DNA from: Gammaproteobacteria bacterium
Lineage (GTDB): Bacteria; Pseudomonadota; Gammaproteobacteria; Steroidobacterales; GCA-2729495
DNA: 6,566 nt
Direction of reading: 5' to 3'
Assembly (NCBI GenBank): GCA_030429685.1
Contig: JAUIEY010000110.1
Location: forward strand, 1 to 6,566
Shown: piece after piece, positions 6,031 to 6,566 of the stretch
How positions within the stretch are numbered: position 1 is the first letter of the stretch
How the letters are laid out: each line of letters begins with the position of its first letter
The notes under the pieces: model-generated
Databases searched by the model: none
What the model saw: only the letters and a program-made list of their open reading frames with translations
Told to the model about the DNA's origin: nothing
Translations under genes and position numbers: made by a program

Positions 6031-6055
6031 AAAAACGCAGCCCGTGCGGCCGCAT
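6031..6055 (-). terminator. Weak terminator-like hairpin between pstB and the porin's Pho box
   Basis: On the minus strand ATGCGGC (6049-6055) can pair with GCTGCGT (6035-6041) across a 7-nt loop, using two G-U pairs, followed by TTTT. It could stop read-through from pstB before the Pho-box promoter. The stem is weak, and the predicted start of the promoter at 6056-6084 falls inside it. Confidence 0.25.
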
Positions 6056-6084
6056 GTTATAGGCTTTTTCTGCTTTTATTTCAA
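6056..6084 (-). promoter_or_regulatory. Consensus-like sigma70 promoter upstream of the porin
   Basis: TTGAAA (6079-6084) and TATAAC (6056-6061) are separated by exactly 17 bp on the minus strand. This is the best-matching promoter in the window. Transcription would begin near 6049, giving a leader of about 145 nt that runs through the Pho-box-like element. It could provide basal porin expression independent of PhoB. Confidence 0.5.
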
Positions 6085-6105
6085 TCGTTTATAGAAATAT
6101 TGAAA
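6079..6105. promoter_or_regulatory. Inverted repeat over the porin promoter (candidate operator)
   Basis: TTTCAAT (6079-6085) and ATTGAAA (6099-6105) form a perfect 7-bp inverted repeat with a 13-bp gap. One arm covers the -35 of the promoter at 6056-6084, and the gap contains TATAAA (minus strand, 6088-6093), a possible second -10 with a weak -35 TTGCAG at 6112-6117. A dimeric repressor or activator bound here would control promoter access. Confidence 0.3.
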
Positions 6106-6172
6106 ACAGCCCTGCAACGCACTGTGACAGTTCTGCAATGCCGATTGTGACGTTGCATGTGACCAACAATAG

Positions 6173-6187
6173 CGGCCGGACAGGCCG
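6173..6187 (-). terminator. Hairpin 7 nt after the pstB stop codon
   Basis: CGGCC and GGCCG form a perfect 5-bp GC-only stem with a 5-nt loop directly after pstB. Only a poor T-tract (CTATTGTTGG) follows, so it is a weak terminator or a 3'-end stabilising structure. Its position suggests that the pst transcript may end, at least partly, before the porin. Confidence 0.35.
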
Positions 6188-6194
6188 ACCCAAA

Positions 6195-6566
6195 TTAACC
6201 GATACGGCCGGTTACGTAATCTTCTGTGAGGCGATGCAAAGGATTGGTGAATACCTTTTCCGTGGCGCCTACTTCAACCAGCCGCCCCATGTGGAAGTAT
6301 GCGGTACGCTGCGAAACACGTGCCGCCTGCTGCATCGAGTGCGTAACAATGGCAATGGAGAAATTTTCCCGCAGTTCTTCAATCAGGTCTTCGATTTTGG
6401 CCGTTGCAATGGGGTCAAGCGCCGAGCAGGGCTCGTCCATCAGGATCACCTCCGGATTAACCGCAATGGTGCGGGCTATGCACAAACGCTGTTGCTGACC
6501 GCCAGACAATGCGGTACCCGGCTCATCCATCCGGTCTTTTACTTCGCTGTATAAACCTGCCCTGTC
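6195..6566 (-). CDS. pstB: Phosphate ABC transporter ATP-binding protein PstB, C-terminal part (cut by window edge)
   Basis: The last 123 residues of an ABC ATPase run in from the right edge. The ABC signature [13 protein letters not shown], Walker B with catalytic Glu ([13 protein letters not shown]), and the H-loop ([10 protein letters not shown]) occur in order. The wording around them ([26 protein letters not shown] and the terminal [10 protein letters not shown]) is characteristic of PstB, which powers high-affinity phosphate import by PstSCA at the inner membrane. The Walker A part lies outside the window. In many proteobacteria phoU follows pstB closely. Here no phoU is found within 290 bp and the next gene on this strand is a porin, so phoU must be elsewhere or absent. 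An ATG inside the fragment (6530) is not the real start, because the open frame continues upstream of it with matching PstB sequence. Confidence 0.95.
   Translation of the reverse strand, partial: DRAGLYSEVKDRMDEPGTALSGGQQQRLCIARTIAVNPEVILMDEPCSALDPIATAKIEDLIEELRENFSIAIVTHSMQQAARVSQRTAYFHMGRLVEVGATEKVFTNPLHRLTEDYVTGRIG

Larger units (their letters stand above)
5905..6194. other. Regulatory intergenic region between pstB and the porin
   Basis: No credible coding frame was found in these 290 bp. From the pstB side it holds a small GC hairpin, three GTCACA copies on the minus strand (6158-6163, 6146-6151 and 6123-6128), an inverted repeat over a consensus-like promoter, a weak terminator-like hairpin, the Pho-box-like element with a candidate -10, and the porin Shine-Dalgarno (5914-5917). 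It is more AT-rich around 6061-6110 than the flanking genes, as expected for promoters. Confidence 0.6.

Overview
The window looks like a chromosomal segment of a Gram-negative proteobacterium, most likely a gammaproteobacterium. The reasons are the roughly 55-60% GC coding DNA, an outer-membrane porin with a Sec signal peptide and a C-terminal Phe, a PstB closely matching the proteobacterial form, and sigma70-like promoters. No mobile element, CRISPR array, tRNA or rRNA gene was seen. All identifications come from recognising motifs by eye; no database search was run.

Layout. At 1-86 (minus) is the start of a truncated small membrane protein. It is divergent from a leuC/leuD-type pair (141-1556 and 1559-2188, plus), which encodes both subunits of an isopropylmalate-isomerase-family [4Fe-4S] hydro-lyase. 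leuD converges on a class III (CaiB/BaiF) CoA-transferase gene (2294-3496, minus). That gene is divergent, across a 171-bp control region, from an HMG-CoA lyase-family gene (3668-4627, plus). A strong two-way intrinsic terminator (4667-4703) separates the lyase from a convergent outer-membrane porin gene (4768-5904, minus). Upstream of the porin lies a 290-bp regulatory region (5905-6194) with tandem promoter candidates, an inverted repeat and a convincing Pho-box-like element. The 3' part of pstB (6195-6566, minus) enters from the right edge.

How the genes may work together. The left two thirds contain the enzyme types needed for a short C5-dicarboxylate route. A LeuCD-type hydratase could interconvert an unsaturated acid such as citraconate with a 2-hydroxyacid such as citramalate. 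The CoA-transferase could activate this to citramalyl-CoA, and the HMG-CoA-lyase-family enzyme could cleave it to acetyl-CoA and pyruvate. The last two steps are known in Chloroflexus from enzymes of the same families. Applying them here is inference. The alternatives are ordinary leucine biosynthesis for leuCD and leucine or HMG-CoA catabolism for the lyase. The right third looks like part of a phosphate-starvation locus: the pst transporter ATPase followed by a porin whose upstream region carries the Pho-box-like element.
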